Shown here in pieces: positions 9,129 to 18,681 of a stretch of DNA of 64,000 nt; within the stretch, counting starts at the first letter, position 1; the number at the start of each line of letters is the position of its first letter. The position numbers and the translations under genes were made by a program. The notes beneath the pieces were generated by a model, which did not search any database, was not told the DNA's origin, and worked only from the letters and a program-made list of their open reading frames with translations. Source of the DNA: Maridesulfovibrio salexigens DSM 2638 (GTDB lineage Bacteria > Desulfobacterota > Desulfovibrionia > Desulfovibrionales > Desulfovibrionaceae); NCBI RefSeq assembly GCF_000023445.1, contig NC_012881.1:3799501-3863500 (forward strand). Direction: 5' to 3'.

Positions 9129-9333
9129 TGCAGCACCCGTTCAAAAAAGTTTGATAAATTCAGGATTACATTCAATTTAATCCCAATATCAAATAGTTAT
9201 ACCCAATTACACAGCGACGCTTCTATCCATATTCTCGATAACATCCATTGCAGGACAAAATACCCTTTGCAAAATCCGCTAGTTATAGCGTAGTGTTGTG
9301 CGGATATTTCAAGTTTTAATAGGAAAAACATTT

Positions 9334-10887
9334 ATGACCAATTCAAAAGATGACCAAGCTGCACAAAAAATGCATAACGAAAGCGTTCACGATGAACCGG
9401 ATAAAGTAGTAGAGCCAGAAGAGGCCCTCCCGGAAATCACCAAAGACGAACTCCCCCCATCCATACTGAACGCCCTTGATAAAACAGGCTGGGACAAACT
9501 CACCCCGGTCCAGTCAAAATCCCTCCCCTACCAGCTTTACAATAGAGACCTCATGGTGCAGGCCAAGACCGGAAGCGGAAAAACCGGCGCATTCGTCCTG
9601 CCTTTGCTGGAAAAACTCGACCCCAACATCAATTATACTCAAGCACTGATCCTTGTCCCCACACGAGAACTTGCACGACAGGTTGAACGCGAAGCTGAAA
9701 AAATTTTTGAAGGCTCAGGATTACGGGTTCTTTCCGTTTACGGCGGAGTCGGTTACGGTCATCAGCGCGAAGAACTGGAAAAAGGGGCACATATGGTTGT
9801 AGGTACCCCGGGCAGGATTCTGGACCACCTGCTCAAACGCACCTTTGACCTTGAAGACCTCGAAACCCTGATTTTTGATGAAGCGGACCGCATGTTGTCC
9901 ATCGGTTTCTACCCGGACATGCGCGAAGTTAAATCCTACCTGCCGCGCAGACCTATTTCCACCTACATGTTCTCTGCAACTTTCCCGGAACACGTTATCC
10001 GTCTCTCCAAAGAGTTCATGTACAAGCCGCAGATGCTCAGCCTGAGCAGCAAACAGGTTCATGTAACAGAGATTGACCACGCCTATTACGAAGTGCCTTC
10101 CATGGGCAAGGAACGCCAGCTCATGCGCATCCTTGAAATGGAAAATCCCACCTCGGCTATCATTTTCTGTAACACCAAAGCCAACGTCGAATTTGTTACA
10201 GCAGTGCTCAACAACTTCGGCTTCAATGCCGCAGATCTGACCTCGGACCTTTCGCAGTCCAAACGCGAACGGGTTCTGGCCCAGCTGCGTGACGGATCAG
10301 TGCGCTTTCTCGTGGCAACGGACATTGCAGCGCGCGGCATCGATGTACCGGACCTCTCCCACGTAATCATGTACGAACCGCCGGAAGATAAGGAATCCTA
10401 CATCCACCGTGCCGGACGTACAGGACGTGCAGGATCTTCCGGGGTCGCAATCTCTCTTGTGGACGTAATCCAGAAGATAGAACTGCAACGCATCGCTACT
10501 GCCTACAATATTAATTTTGAAATACGCGAATTGCCGGATGACAAACAGGTACTGGAAACAATCAACGAAAGACTGACCACAATCCTTGAAGGTAAATTCC
10601 GTTCACGGACAATACTTGAAAGGGAACGCATCGGACGTTATAAAGATCTGGTCCGCCAGCTTGCCGAGGATGACGAACAATGCATCCTTGTGGGCATGCT
10701 TCTGGACGAACTCTACCAGAAATCCCTGCACGCCCGTGCAGAACAGCCCCCGGCGCCCAAGCCCAGACCACAGAGACAATCCCGCCCCCGCAAAAATAAC
10801 TACCGTGGTAAGCCGAAAGGCGGAAGCTCTACAAATAAAGGTCAGAACAAGGGCCGCAGCGGGAACTACAATCGCAACCGCAGATAA
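9334..10887 (+). CDS. DEAD-box ATP-dependent RNA helicase
   Basis: 517-residue helicase. All family motifs are present: Q motif (LTPVQSKSLPYQ), AKTGSGKTGA, PTRELARQ, GTPGR, DEAD, SAT, ATDIAARGID and HRAGRTGRAG. About 70 residues of helical extension and a basic Gly/Arg/Lys/Asn-rich tail of about 50 residues follow, the latter typical of RNA-binding helicases in ribosome assembly or cold adaptation. The start at 9334 is chosen because AGGAAAA precedes this ATG; a GTG further up has no such site. The aminotransferase gene begins 12 bases downstream, so they may share a transcript. Confidence 0.95.
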   Translation: MTNSKDDQAAQKMHNESVHDEPDKVVEPEEALPEITKDELPPSILNALDKTGWDKLTPVQSKSLPYQLYNRDLMVQAKTGSGKTGAFVLPLLEKLDPNINYTQALILVPTRELARQVEREAEKIFEGSGLRVLSVYGGVGYGHQREELEKGAHMVVGTPGRILDHLLKRTFDLEDLETLIFDEADRMLSIGFYPDMREVKSYLPRRPISTYMFSATFPEHVIRLSKEFMYKPQMLSLSSKQVHVTEIDHAYYEVPSMGKERQLMRILEMENPTSAIIFCNTKANVEFVTAVLNNFGFNAADLTSDLSQSKRERVLAQLRDGSVRFLVATDIAARGIDVPDLSHVIMYEPPEDKESYIHRAGRTGRAGSSGVAISLVDVIQKIELQRIATAYNINFEIRELPDDKQVLETINERLTTILEGKFRSRTILERERIGRYKDLVRQLAEDDEQCILVGMLLDELYQKSLHARAEQPPAPKPRPQRQSRPRKNNYRGKPKGGSSTNKGQNKGRSGNYNRNRR

Positions 10888-10899
10888 CGGAGAATTGAA

Positions 10900-12090
10900 A
10901 TGAAACTTCTTTCAACCCAAGTGGAAGGATACATTGAACGTTCATCCTGGATTCGCAAGATGTTCGAAACAGGCATTGAACTGAAGAAAAAGTACGGTGA
11001 AGACGCAGTCTGCGACTTTTCACTGGGCAACCCTGATGTTCCTGCACCTGCTGCTGTCGGTGAAGGTCTCAAGGAACTTGCCGAAACCGCAGACAAGCCT
11101 TTTGCTTTCGGCTATATGCCCAACTTCGGTTACCCCACCGTGCGTGAAAAACTCGCTGAAACAGTTTCCGAAGAACAGGGTGTAAAAGTATCCGGTTCAG
11201 ACCTGATTATCACCTGCGGCGCTGCCGGTGCGATCAACGCTCTTTACCGGGCCATTCTCGAACCGGGCGATCAGATTCTCTGCCCCGCTCCCTATTTCGT
11301 AGAATACGGTTTCTATGCTCAGAACTCCGGCGGCGAACTGGTTACCGTACCTTCCAAGCCGCTGACCTTTGAGCTGGACCTCGACGCCATTGAAGCAGCC
11401 ATAACCGAAAAGACCCGTGTGCTGCTCATCAACTCTCCCAACAACCCCACCGGGGCTGTCTACACCAAGGAAGAGCTTGAAGGACTGGCCGCCGTTCTCA
11501 AAAAAGCAAACGAAGGCCGCGAACGTCCTATCTTCCTCGTTGCGGATGAGCCATACCGCTTCCTCGCATTTGATGGTGTTGACGTTCCCTCTATCCTGCC
11601 GCTCTACCCCTACAGCATCGTAGTAAGTTCTTTTTCCAAGAACCTTTCTCTTGCCGGAGAACGCATCGGCTACGGCCTGCTCAACCCGGACATGCCCGAG
11701 AAAGAAAAACTCATGGCCGGACTGGTGCTCACCAACCGTATTCTCGGTTTCGTAAACGCACCCGCAGTAGGTCAGAAGCTGCTTGAAAAAGCCCTCGGCT
11801 CACAGGTCGATAAGAACATCTACCTTGAACGCCGCAATGCTATGGATTCCGTGCTTAAAGATGCAGGTTATTCCTACACCATGCCCAAGGGCGCATTCTA
11901 CTTCTTCCCCGAAGCACCCGGCGGTGACGATGTAAAATTCTGCGCCGCACTGCAGGAAGAAAAAATCCTCGCCGTTCCCGGAACAGGCTTCGGATTCCCC
12001 GGTTACTTCCGCCTCGCTTTCTGCGTAGGAACCGAGGTAATCGAACGTTCCAGAGAAGGATTCAAGAAGGCTATCGAGCCGTTTAAATAG
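10900..12090 (+). CDS. Class I/II aminotransferase (PLP-dependent)
   Basis: 396-residue fold-type I aminotransferase. Visible features are FSLGNPDVPAP at the N-terminus, the NSPNNPTGAVYTKEEL segment that binds cofactor and substrate, ADEPYRFLAFD, and the cofactor lysine in SFSKNLSLAGERIGYG. The C-terminal arginine that grips the substrate carboxylate falls in GYFRLAFCV. Relatives are annotated as aspartate or aromatic aminotransferases; the sequence does not decide. An ATG preceded by GGAG sets the start. It lies directly behind the helicase gene and ends in a strong terminator. Confidence 0.9.
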   Translation: MKLLSTQVEGYIERSSWIRKMFETGIELKKKYGEDAVCDFSLGNPDVPAPAAVGEGLKELAETADKPFAFGYMPNFGYPTVREKLAETVSEEQGVKVSGSDLIITCGAAGAINALYRAILEPGDQILCPAPYFVEYGFYAQNSGGELVTVPSKPLTFELDLDAIEAAITEKTRVLLINSPNNPTGAVYTKEELEGLAAVLKKANEGRERPIFLVADEPYRFLAFDGVDVPSILPLYPYSIVVSSFSKNLSLAGERIGYGLLNPDMPEKEKLMAGLVLTNRILGFVNAPAVGQKLLEKALGSQVDKNIYLERRNAMDSVLKDAGYSYTMPKGAFYFFPEAPGGDDVKFCAALQEEKILAVPGTGFGFPGYFRLAFCVGTEVIERSREGFKKAIEPFK

Positions 12091-12117
12091 TAATACTAGT
12101 CAGATTTAACTGATTCC

Positions 12118-12155
12118 AGGCACTCCGTTTTTGAAATAACGGAGTGCCTTTTTTT
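12118..12155 (+). terminator. Intrinsic terminator behind the aminotransferase gene
   Basis: Arms AGGCACTCCGTT / AACGGAGTGCCT with an 8-base loop and a run of seven T. Confidence 0.93.
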
Positions 12156-12189
12156 GATCAACTATCCCAGCCGACCCCATTTGACTTAT

Positions 12190-12218
12190 TATAATTCATA
12201 TGTCACTACTGGTGACAT
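12190..12218 (+). promoter_or_regulatory. Candidate TetR promoter -10 and operator dyad
   Basis: A consensus TATAAT (12190-12195) is followed at once by a perfect 7+5+7 dyad, ATGTCAC / GTGACAT (12200-12218). The dyad overlaps the first two bases of the start codon. Its position suits self-repression. No good -35 is visible at the usual distance. Confidence 0.5.
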
Positions 12219-12831
12219 GAAATCCAAAAAAGACAAAGAACAAACCCGAAAGCGCATCATTGAAGCCGTTGGACACGTGCTTGCCAGAGATGGGGCCAAA
12301 GGTCTTGGCATCAATAGCATAGCCAAACAAGCAGAAGTGGATAAGGTGCTTATCTATCGATATTTCGGAGGTTTGCCGGAAGTCATCAAAGCATTCGGAA
12401 TAACCGAAAAGTATTGGCCCAATCCTGAAGAACTGGTTGGAGATCCTGAGCAATGGGAAAAACTGGGCATCCAGCTATCACTACACCGCTTTTTCAAAAA
12501 CTATATACGGGCAATGCGTTCAAGACCCCTGACCTTAGAAATTATGGCTTGGGAACAAGTCTCTACTTCTAAAGAAGCAGCTTGTCTGGAAGACATTCGC
12601 ATACGGACCGCTTTAGAATGCTTTGAACGCATGTCACTGGAAGTAAATGAAGATGTCGATCTTACAACCTTAATTGTCATGATGTTTTCCGCAATTAATG
12701 CACTGCTGGTCAAATCCATAAAAACGAATAGCTATGGAAGCTTGGATTTATCAGAAGATAAAGCATGGAAACGGATAGACGCTGTAGTCGCGGGTATGTT
12801 GAAAGGTGTCATAGCGGCAAAAGAACTCTAA
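12217..12831 (+). CDS. TetR/AcrR-family transcriptional regulator
   Basis: 204-residue repressor-type protein. The N-terminal helix-turn-helix covers about residues 8-55 (TRKRIIEAVGHVLARDGAKG, then INSIAKQAEVDKVLIYRYFGG). The remaining 150 helical residues form the ligand and dimer domain, whose effector is unknown. The first in-frame ATG is at 12217, with only a weak, very close GGTGA before it. A perfect dyad overlaps this start. The C_GCAxxG_C_C gene follows 12 bases downstream, so the two form an operon that the regulator may control. Confidence 0.88.
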   Translation: MKSKKDKEQTRKRIIEAVGHVLARDGAKGLGINSIAKQAEVDKVLIYRYFGGLPEVIKAFGITEKYWPNPEELVGDPEQWEKLGIQLSLHRFFKNYIRAMRSRPLTLEIMAWEQVSTSKEAACLEDIRIRTALECFERMSLEVNEDVDLTTLIVMMFSAINALLVKSIKTNSYGSLDLSEDKAWKRIDAVVAGMLKGVIAAKEL

Positions 12832-12843
12832 GGAGAATTTAAG

Positions 12844-13284
12844 ATGGAACCACGCGATCAAGCGGTTACGGCTCTACTGAATGGGTCTTCCTGTGCACAA
12901 GCCGTACTTGAAGCATTGGGAAATAAATATGGACTTGGTGCAGATGTGGCAAAAAAAATTACTGCCGGACTTGGCGGGGGACTTGCTTCCGGATTAACCT
13001 GCGGCGCGGTTTCCGGGGGGTGCTTGGCACTCGGCCTTGCTCTAGGATCTGATAACCCTGCGGATACATATTCACGTGAGCGCACATACTATGCTGTACA
13101 GGAACTGCTGGCCCGTTTTGCAAAAATCAATCACTCACACCAATGTTCAGAAATCCTGAGCTTAAATGATCAGGAAATAAAAACTCCCGAAGGAAAGAAG
13201 CGGCTGCGGGAAAGCAAACTATGCCTTAAATTAGTAACAGATACCATAGACTGCATTGAAGATATCCTTAACGAAGAACTATAG
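12844..13284 (+). CDS. C_GCAxxG_C_C family protein (putative redox protein)
   Basis: 146-residue small protein. It carries the cysteine pattern of its family: a cysteine in NGSSCAQAVL near residue 17, CGAVSGGCLALGLALG at about 54-70, and distal cysteines in SHQCSEIL, KLCLKL and TIDCIEDIL. Such proteins are thought to bind metal or take part in redox chemistry, but no reaction has been settled. The ribosome site is AAGGAG, and the gene follows the TetR regulator by 12 bases, which suggests it answers to that regulator. Confidence 0.82.
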   Translation: MEPRDQAVTALLNGSSCAQAVLEALGNKYGLGADVAKKITAGLGGGLASGLTCGAVSGGCLALGLALGSDNPADTYSRERTYYAVQELLARFAKINHSHQCSEILSLNDQEIKTPEGKKRLRESKLCLKLVTDTIDCIEDILNEEL

Positions 13285-13402
13285 CTCTGACATTAATACA
13301 AAGAACTCCTTAACAGAAAAAGCCGCTGAAAATTTAATTCCAACGGCTCTTCAAATTTGAAACTTAAAAGTAAAAAGATTTTTACACTTAAAATCCGAAT
13401 CT

Positions 13403-14281
13403 TTAAAACTTGTACCTCAAATTAAAGAAAGCTCCGAATGCAGCTTCCTGATCCTCTGATCCGAACTTATCACCGTTCTTATCAAAGAACTTGGTTTCTC
13501 TGGCGAAAACATATTCCGGGCCGATTGATATGGAGCAGTTTTTAATGGGTTTGTAGTCATAGTAAACACCGAACTTCATGCTGCTCGTCTCAATATAGCC
13601 CGCATCTGAAACAGAGCTGTCATCCTTTAGCCGATAGGTCTTACCGTCAAAGTTGAATGCAGCGCGCAGGGTGGAAACCTTGTCAAAGGAATAACCGACC
13701 TCAGTGGCGGGCATGCCGAGGTTTACAAAATATCCTGAGCCGTCAGCAGCGTAGTCAGTATAATTGACACCGAAATACGGCATAGCTGAAACCCGGATAC
13801 TATTAGCAAAGGCACGCAGACCGATCAGCGCCTTTAAGTTGTCATTGAAAAAATAACCGATGTGCCCACGCAAGGCTCCACCAAATGAATCTTCCATCTG
13901 TTCTTCAAAAGCGGATGTCCCGGTGATCCCGGCTCCATAAAACCAATTCTCATTGATTGCGCCATTCAAACTATATCCAAGACTGAAACGGTGCAGGGTA
14001 TTCCAAGGATCATCCTGCCCATTTCCAAAATTAAGCTGACCGACATTGTCCCAAGAATAGTGCTGTCCTTCATAACTGAAAGAGAATCCACCGGCATTTA
14101 CCCGCATCTGTCCCCCGGCAATGCTGGAGGAGCCGTCACTATCCTTGTAATCGGCATCAGAAAGATACTTCCCAGTAACCCGGACTGATATAGGTTCAAA
14201 AAGACTGCCTTCTCCTGCTGCTGCGGTGCTGGCGCAACAGAGTATTAAAAAGGCTAGTATGATATTGGTAATTTTGGTCAT
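13403..14281 (-). CDS. Outer-membrane beta-barrel protein
   Basis: 292-residue exported protein with a signal peptide of about 22 residues ending in STAAA-G. The remainder alternates hydrophobic and polar residues with many aromatics and ends in NLRYKF, a terminal phenylalanine of the kind the BAM machinery recognises. No known porin signature is recognised, so its cargo or role is open. A good GAAGGAG precedes the ATG. It is read in the same direction as, and directly behind, a QseBC/PmrAB-like two-component pair. The intergenic DNA holds a tandem CTTAAG site, so control by that pair is likely but unproven. Confidence 0.8.
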   Translation of the reverse strand: MTKITNIILAFLILCCASTAAAGEGSLFEPISVRVTGKYLSDADYKDSDGSSSIAGGQMRVNAGGFSFSYEGQHYSWDNVGQLNFGNGQDDPWNTLHRFSLGYSLNGAINENWFYGAGITGTSAFEEQMEDSFGGALRGHIGYFFNDNLKALIGLRAFANSIRVSAMPYFGVNYTDYAADGSGYFVNLGMPATEVGYSFDKVSTLRAAFNFDGKTYRLKDDSSVSDAGYIETSSMKFGVYYDYKPIKNCSISIGPEYVFARETKFFDKNGDKFGSEDQEAAFGAFFNLRYKF

Positions 14282-14407
14282 GACAATGCAACTCCTTCAA
14301 AACGTATTATTCATTACAATTAGCAATCGAATAACACCCACTATGTGAACAACTTGTAATTAACATGTGAAACTTTCGAAAAATAGCAACACGAAGGAGA
14401 GAAAGCA

Positions 14408-14426
14408 CCTTAAGATTCCTTAAGAT
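14408..14426 (-). promoter_or_regulatory. Tandem CCTTAAGAT repeat, candidate response-regulator box
   Basis: Two copies of CCTTAAGAT start 10 bases apart (14408 and 14418), giving CTTAAG-N4-CTTAAG. PmrA/QseB-type regulators bind CTTAAG half-sites in tandem, usually with N5. It lies 127 bases upstream of the barrel-protein start and just behind the kinase stop. Confidence 0.5.
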
Positions 14427-14446
14427 GCTACACGAAATAGAACTTA

Positions 14447-15754
14447 TTACGCAACCTGTTCTGTCGAACTGAAATCAATGGAGACAATTGTGCCTCCTTC
14501 AGGGCGGCTGCTTATAGAAAACTGCCAACCGAATCGGTCGCATAATCTTTGGACAATGGACAGGCCTAACCCGAAGCCGTTACTGCTTTCGCCCTTCACA
14601 TAAGGTTTTGAAATATTGTCCATAACATCAGCAGAAATCCCAATCCCCGAATCCTTAACTGTTACAATTGCCCCGACTATAAGGACTTCTACAGAACCGC
14701 CCGGAGCGAAATTAAAGGCATTGCAAAGCACATTATTGAGAACAATGGAAAAAGCACGTTCAGGAGCATAATTTGAAGCGCAGTCGCTCATCTCCACAAC
14801 CAGATTTATTTTTTTAAGCTCAACAAGTGGCTGCAAACTGCGCAAGACTCTCTCGGACGCTTCATTGATATTAAAACACGCTTCCGAAACTTCCTTATTT
14901 TCTTCCCGGGCTATCCAGAGCAGGGTTTCAATTGTCTCTTCCATATCCTTTACTGAACGCTCTATACGGCCCAAAGGTTTCTGCATCTCAGAACTTTTAG
15001 ATGAAGGAGAGAGTCTGATCAGTTCCAGAGCACCTTTAATCACACTTAACGGGGTGCGCAGTTCATGGCTGACATCTCTGGTAAAATCCTTTTCGCGCTT
15101 GATGAACATCCGCACTCTTTTAAATGAATTCTGGATATTTAAAGCGATCAGACCGATTTCATCTTTACGTACAGATTCCGAAAACTCTCTATTCAAATCA
15201 TCCGGCCTGTATGCCCGTATTTTTCCAGTAAGAGAATCAAGGGGGCGGAATACAATTTTACCTATAAAAACCACAAGAAATATGCCTAAGGCTGCGGTAA
15301 AAACAAAATAAAGGAGTAGAATACTGGTAGCACCCAAAACGCAAGAATGCTTATCAATGACATGGCTGACATTATAAATGAGGTACAGCCTTCTGTCCCC
15401 TTCAGGATAAGTGCGCACCAATGTATTATGACTATCGGGACCGGATATTGCTGCCGGGCCGCTGGTTTCATAAAAACCGTCCCGCAGCAGGGGCAGGGTG
15501 TCCTTAAACTCTGGAGGAAGCTGTGCCGGATCTGTTGCTGCCAGTAAATTTCGCAACTTGGGCAGACGTGCATTTTTATCTTCAGCGTAACGCCTGAAAT
15601 AATCATCGGCCTCATCGCGGAGGATGTTATTGAGAACCTCATCCTCAGTAACCCGGACCGTCCCAAGCTGCGCAAAGCCATATAGTCCAAGCAGGATAAC
15701 CAGTGAAATGCTGTAGGAAACAATCGCTTTAAAGCGTAAACTATTAATCTTCAT
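14447..15754 (-). CDS. Two-component sensor histidine kinase (QseC/PmrB-like layout)
   Basis: 435-residue membrane kinase. Membrane helices at about residues 8-27 and 140-163 enclose a periplasmic sensor of about 110 residues. A HAMP region, the phospho-acceptor His230 in RDVSHELRTPLSVIKG, and an ATPase domain with DSGIGI and GFGLGLSIVQRL follow. The start overlaps the end of the OmpR-type receiver gene by 11 bases, so the two are translated together and form a pair. A barrel protein is encoded downstream. The signal is unknown. Confidence 0.93.
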   Translation of the reverse strand: MKINSLRFKAIVSYSISLVILLGLYGFAQLGTVRVTEDEVLNNILRDEADDYFRRYAEDKNARLPKLRNLLAATDPAQLPPEFKDTLPLLRDGFYETSGPAAISGPDSHNTLVRTYPEGDRRLYLIYNVSHVIDKHSCVLGATSILLLYFVFTAALGIFLVVFIGKIVFRPLDSLTGKIRAYRPDDLNREFSESVRKDEIGLIALNIQNSFKRVRMFIKREKDFTRDVSHELRTPLSVIKGALELIRLSPSSKSSEMQKPLGRIERSVKDMEETIETLLWIAREENKEVSEACFNINEASERVLRSLQPLVELKKINLVVEMSDCASNYAPERAFSIVLNNVLCNAFNFAPGGSVEVLIVGAIVTVKDSGIGISADVMDNISKPYVKGESSNGFGLGLSIVQRLCDRFGWQFSISSRPEGGTIVSIDFSSTEQVA

Positions 15755-16433
15755 TGTTCCCGGCCAACTTAAACCCTATTCCGTAAACAGTCTGTATCAT
15801 CGGGTAGGAAAACCCTTTATCCACCAGACACCGCAATTTATAAATATGACTGCGTAACGAATCACTGTCAGGCGGATCTTCGCCCCAGAGAGAAAACTCG
15901 ACATCCCTACGGGGCACTACATTAGGGTAAGCCTCCATAAGAAGCCGTAAAAGCTGAAAACAGGCCCGGTTAAGTTTAATGGGAACCCCCTCCCTTGTTA
16001 CAGCCATGCGCCCTGTATCCATGACCAAAGTCCCGACACTTAACGAAGACGCCCCTCTCCCCTTGTTACGAGCGGTAATTGCAGTCAGCCTTGCAACCAA
16101 TTCTTCCAAAGCAAAAGGCTTAACCAAATAGTCATCCACTCCGGCATCAAAACCTGAAAGCTTATCCTGCAATGTATCCAAAGCGGTAAGCATTAAAATA
16201 GCAGGCTGGGCAACGGAAGCCTTGCGAAGCCGTGAACAAACTTCAAGCCCGTCCATCCCCGGCAGCATTACATCCAACACCAAGGCATCATACTGATTAG
16301 TAACAGATAGGTGCAATCCTGCGACACCATCCGCAGCGTAATCAACCACGTGGCCGCACGATTCCAGATAATCACATATATTTTCAGCAAGATCATGATG
16401 ATCTTCAACAACCAGCACTTTTAATGGCGGCAT
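15744..16433 (-). CDS. OmpR-family response regulator
   Basis: 229-residue regulator. Its receiver domain (1-120) has Asp54 in LVLDVMLPGMDG and a lysine in LVKPF. The C-terminal winged helix (about 130-225) has the SDSLRSHIYKLRCLVDKG recognition helix and ends IQTVYGIGFKL. It overlaps the downstream sensor kinase gene by 11 bases. A tandem CTTAAG site in front of the barrel-protein gene is a candidate target. Confidence 0.95.
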   Translation of the reverse strand: MPPLKVLVVEDHHDLAENICDYLESCGHVVDYAADGVAGLHLSVTNQYDALVLDVMLPGMDGLEVCSRLRKASVAQPAILMLTALDTLQDKLSGFDAGVDDYLVKPFALEELVARLTAITARNKGRGASSLSVGTLVMDTGRMAVTREGVPIKLNRACFQLLRLLMEAYPNVVPRRDVEFSLWGEDPPDSDSLRSHIYKLRCLVDKGFSYPMIQTVYGIGFKLAGNNED

Positions 16434-16575
16434 GGGACAACCTCATTTCACAATAGGTAAAGCTACAGCTTCAGATTTAAATATTCTTCTCATACCCGTC
16501 AGCACCGAAAAAGGCGAGAAATAGCCTTAAACCTAAGTTGATTTTTGTGAAATATATGTGAACAAATCATCCGGC

Positions 16576-17736
16576 CTAATCAGTCCGCCCCTTCAAAAGT
16601 AATTCGCGGTCCACAAACTGGCTGAGAACAAGAGAAACCAAGGACATTCCTGCTGCGCCGAGGAAAACAATGCGATAATCCTGCATCCACGCAATACCAC
16701 CCAATACGGGCACGAAAACAGCAGCAATATGGTTGATGGTAAAACTGACCGCCATAGACGGGGCAATGTCCGGCTTATCGGCAATCTTCTGGAAGAAGGT
16801 CTTGATGGCCATGGTGAAGTTAAAGAAAATATTATCCAGAATATAGAGCAGAGCTCCTACCAGCGGACTGTCTGTATAAGCATAGGCGGTAAAGATCAGG
16901 AACAAGCTGGCGTACTCAAGGGTCAGGACTTTGCGCTCACCGAACTTGTTCACCGACTTGGCAATGATCGGGTTGACGAAATAGTTAATCACGTTGTTGA
17001 CCACAAAAAGAATGGCGATGTGCTGCAACGAAAATCCGAATTTCTTAACCAGCAGAAAGACAGCAAAAGCGACAAAAATCTGCCTGCGCGCCCCGGCGAT
17101 AAAAGTCAGAGCATAGAAGAGCCAGTACTTGGACCGAAAAATCATCTTCTTGTGCTGCGGCGGCAGGTCCGGGGATGATGGATCACGGGTCAGACAATAA
17201 AGTCCGGCCAGCACTGCTACAATACCTGCCCCAAAGAAAATCTCCGAATAGCCCATGAAACCGGAAATCGAGATAACAACCACGCCCACACAAATATTGG
17301 TCGCTGCGGCAAGACTGCGCAAACGTCCCATAACCAGCGGAGCCTCCGTGTAACCGAAATATTGCAGGGTCAAGGACTGGTTCAGTGTCTCGTAATAGTG
17401 AAAGCCGAAAGACATAACCAGAGTAGTAAAAGCCAAGCCTGCAAAGGATGGCATGAATCCGGTAATGCAGATACCGAGTCCCATGATAATTACAGAAAGT
17501 GCAGCAAGACGGTGCTCCTTGATGAACATGAGCACGTAGATTACAAGCAGAGCAAGGAAACCCGGAATTTCACGAATGGAACCGAGCAGCCCGAACTGAC
17601 CGCCGTCCAGCCCGGCCACTTCAACCGCAAAATTATTCAGCAGGGTTCTCCAACCTTGAAAACCGACAGTGGTGGCAATGGTCAGCACCAGCAGAAATAT
17701 ATACATCTTACGGGAAGTGAAGCTTTTTGTAGGCAC
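16576..17736 (-). CDS. Major facilitator superfamily transporter
   Basis: 386-residue protein with about 12 hydrophobic helices in two sets of six, separated by a charged central loop near residues 190-205. The N-terminal half has GLLGSIREIPGFLALLVIYV. I see no motif that settles the substrate. It is divergent from the YgjP-type peptidase gene and lies 142 bases upstream of the OmpR regulator on the same strand, so it is probably a separate unit. Export of a small molecule is as likely as uptake. Confidence 0.85.
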   Translation of the reverse strand: MPTKSFTSRKMYIFLLVLTIATTVGFQGWRTLLNNFAVEVAGLDGGQFGLLGSIREIPGFLALLVIYVLMFIKEHRLAALSVIIMGLGICITGFMPSFAGLAFTTLVMSFGFHYYETLNQSLTLQYFGYTEAPLVMGRLRSLAAATNICVGVVVISISGFMGYSEIFFGAGIVAVLAGLYCLTRDPSSPDLPPQHKKMIFRSKYWLFYALTFIAGARRQIFVAFAVFLLVKKFGFSLQHIAILFVVNNVINYFVNPIIAKSVNKFGERKVLTLEYASLFLIFTAYAYTDSPLVGALLYILDNIFFNFTMAIKTFFQKIADKPDIAPSMAVSFTINHIAAVFVPVLGGIAWMQDYRIVFLGAAGMSLVSLVLSQFVDRELLLKGRTD

Positions 17737-17845
17737 GATGAGATCCTTAAAATGGTGAGATTATGATAAACGGATGCATTCAGTAAGGACGGAAAAAGTA
17801 ATCCCGCGTCCGACATAAAACAAGTCAAAATTTAGCAGGAACAAT

Positions 17846-18562
17846 ATGGCAGACTTTCCCCCTCCGTACACAGTGCGGGTCAGCCCAAGGGCAAAAAACA
17901 TAATAATCAAACTAATCCCGGACAAAGGAATTGAAGTAGTTCTGCCAAAGGGAGCTAATCGCAGAGATGTACCCTACTTTCTGGAAAAACGCCGGGAATG
18001 GATCGAACACAATATCCGTAAACTGGAAGGGAAAGGATTCTCCTTAAACCCACCGGAATTGGTCCTGCCCGATGAAATCTGCTTTGCCGCAAGTGGAAAA
18101 GTCTTCACAGTACGGAGGGTGGAAAACCGTAAACCCGGCCTGCGCATGCGCCGCAATGTGGATAAACTTCTCTTGAGCGGCAATGACTGGTCACCGGAAG
18201 AAGAATTGGAGGTGCTGACCCGTTTTGTTCGCAGCGAAGCCCGCGATTTCCTTGTTCCGGAACTAAATAAAATTTCAGAAGAACTGAACCTGCCCTTCAG
18301 CAAGGTCTTCATCCGTTCACAGCGAAAACGCTGGGGCAGCTGCTCCGCCAAGGGCAACATCAACCTGAACATGAAACTAATGTTCCTGCCCTACCGCCTC
18401 GCGCGCTATGTGCTCATTCATGAACTCTGCCACACAGTGCACCTGAACCATTCCGCTAAATACTGGCGGCTGGTAAAAATGGTCGAGCCTGATGTGGACA
18501 AATTAGAGAGGGAACTTTCCGAGGCGGGAAGACTGGTCCCGACATGGATTAATTTCCAATGA
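17846..18562 (+). CDS. YgjP-like (M48/SprT-related) metallopeptidase
   Basis: 238-residue protein of the YgjP/DUF45 family. The zinc site is visible as HELCH (His192, Glu193, His196), followed by H-L-N-H-S-A-K-Y-W, and is preceded by the family block RWGSCSAKGNINLNMKL. The N-terminal half is the usual beta-rich region with VSPRAKNIIIKL. No signal peptide, so it is cytoplasmic. Its substrate is unknown; relatives are linked to nucleic-acid-associated or repair contexts only by similarity to SprT proteases. Confidence 0.9.
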   Translation: MADFPPPYTVRVSPRAKNIIIKLIPDKGIEVVLPKGANRRDVPYFLEKRREWIEHNIRKLEGKGFSLNPPELVLPDEICFAASGKVFTVRRVENRKPGLRMRRNVDKLLLSGNDWSPEEELEVLTRFVRSEARDFLVPELNKISEELNLPFSKVFIRSQRKRWGSCSAKGNINLNMKLMFLPYRLARYVLIHELCHTVHLNHSAKYWRLVKMVEPDVDKLERELSEAGRLVPTWINFQ

Positions 18563-18681
18563 GACGAGAGCCAATAAAACGTCTTCCCCTTTACAAACCG
18601 CCACAAATGGATGAAGTTTATACGTTAACAACTGCACAGCTACTAGCGAACCATATAGCTATATCTCCTTAAGGAATCACG

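Noticed and set aside
18560-18676. 38-codon frame overlapping the YgjP stop (ATGA)
   Set aside because: No ribosome-binding site of its own beyond the overlap, low-complexity start and no recognisable feature.
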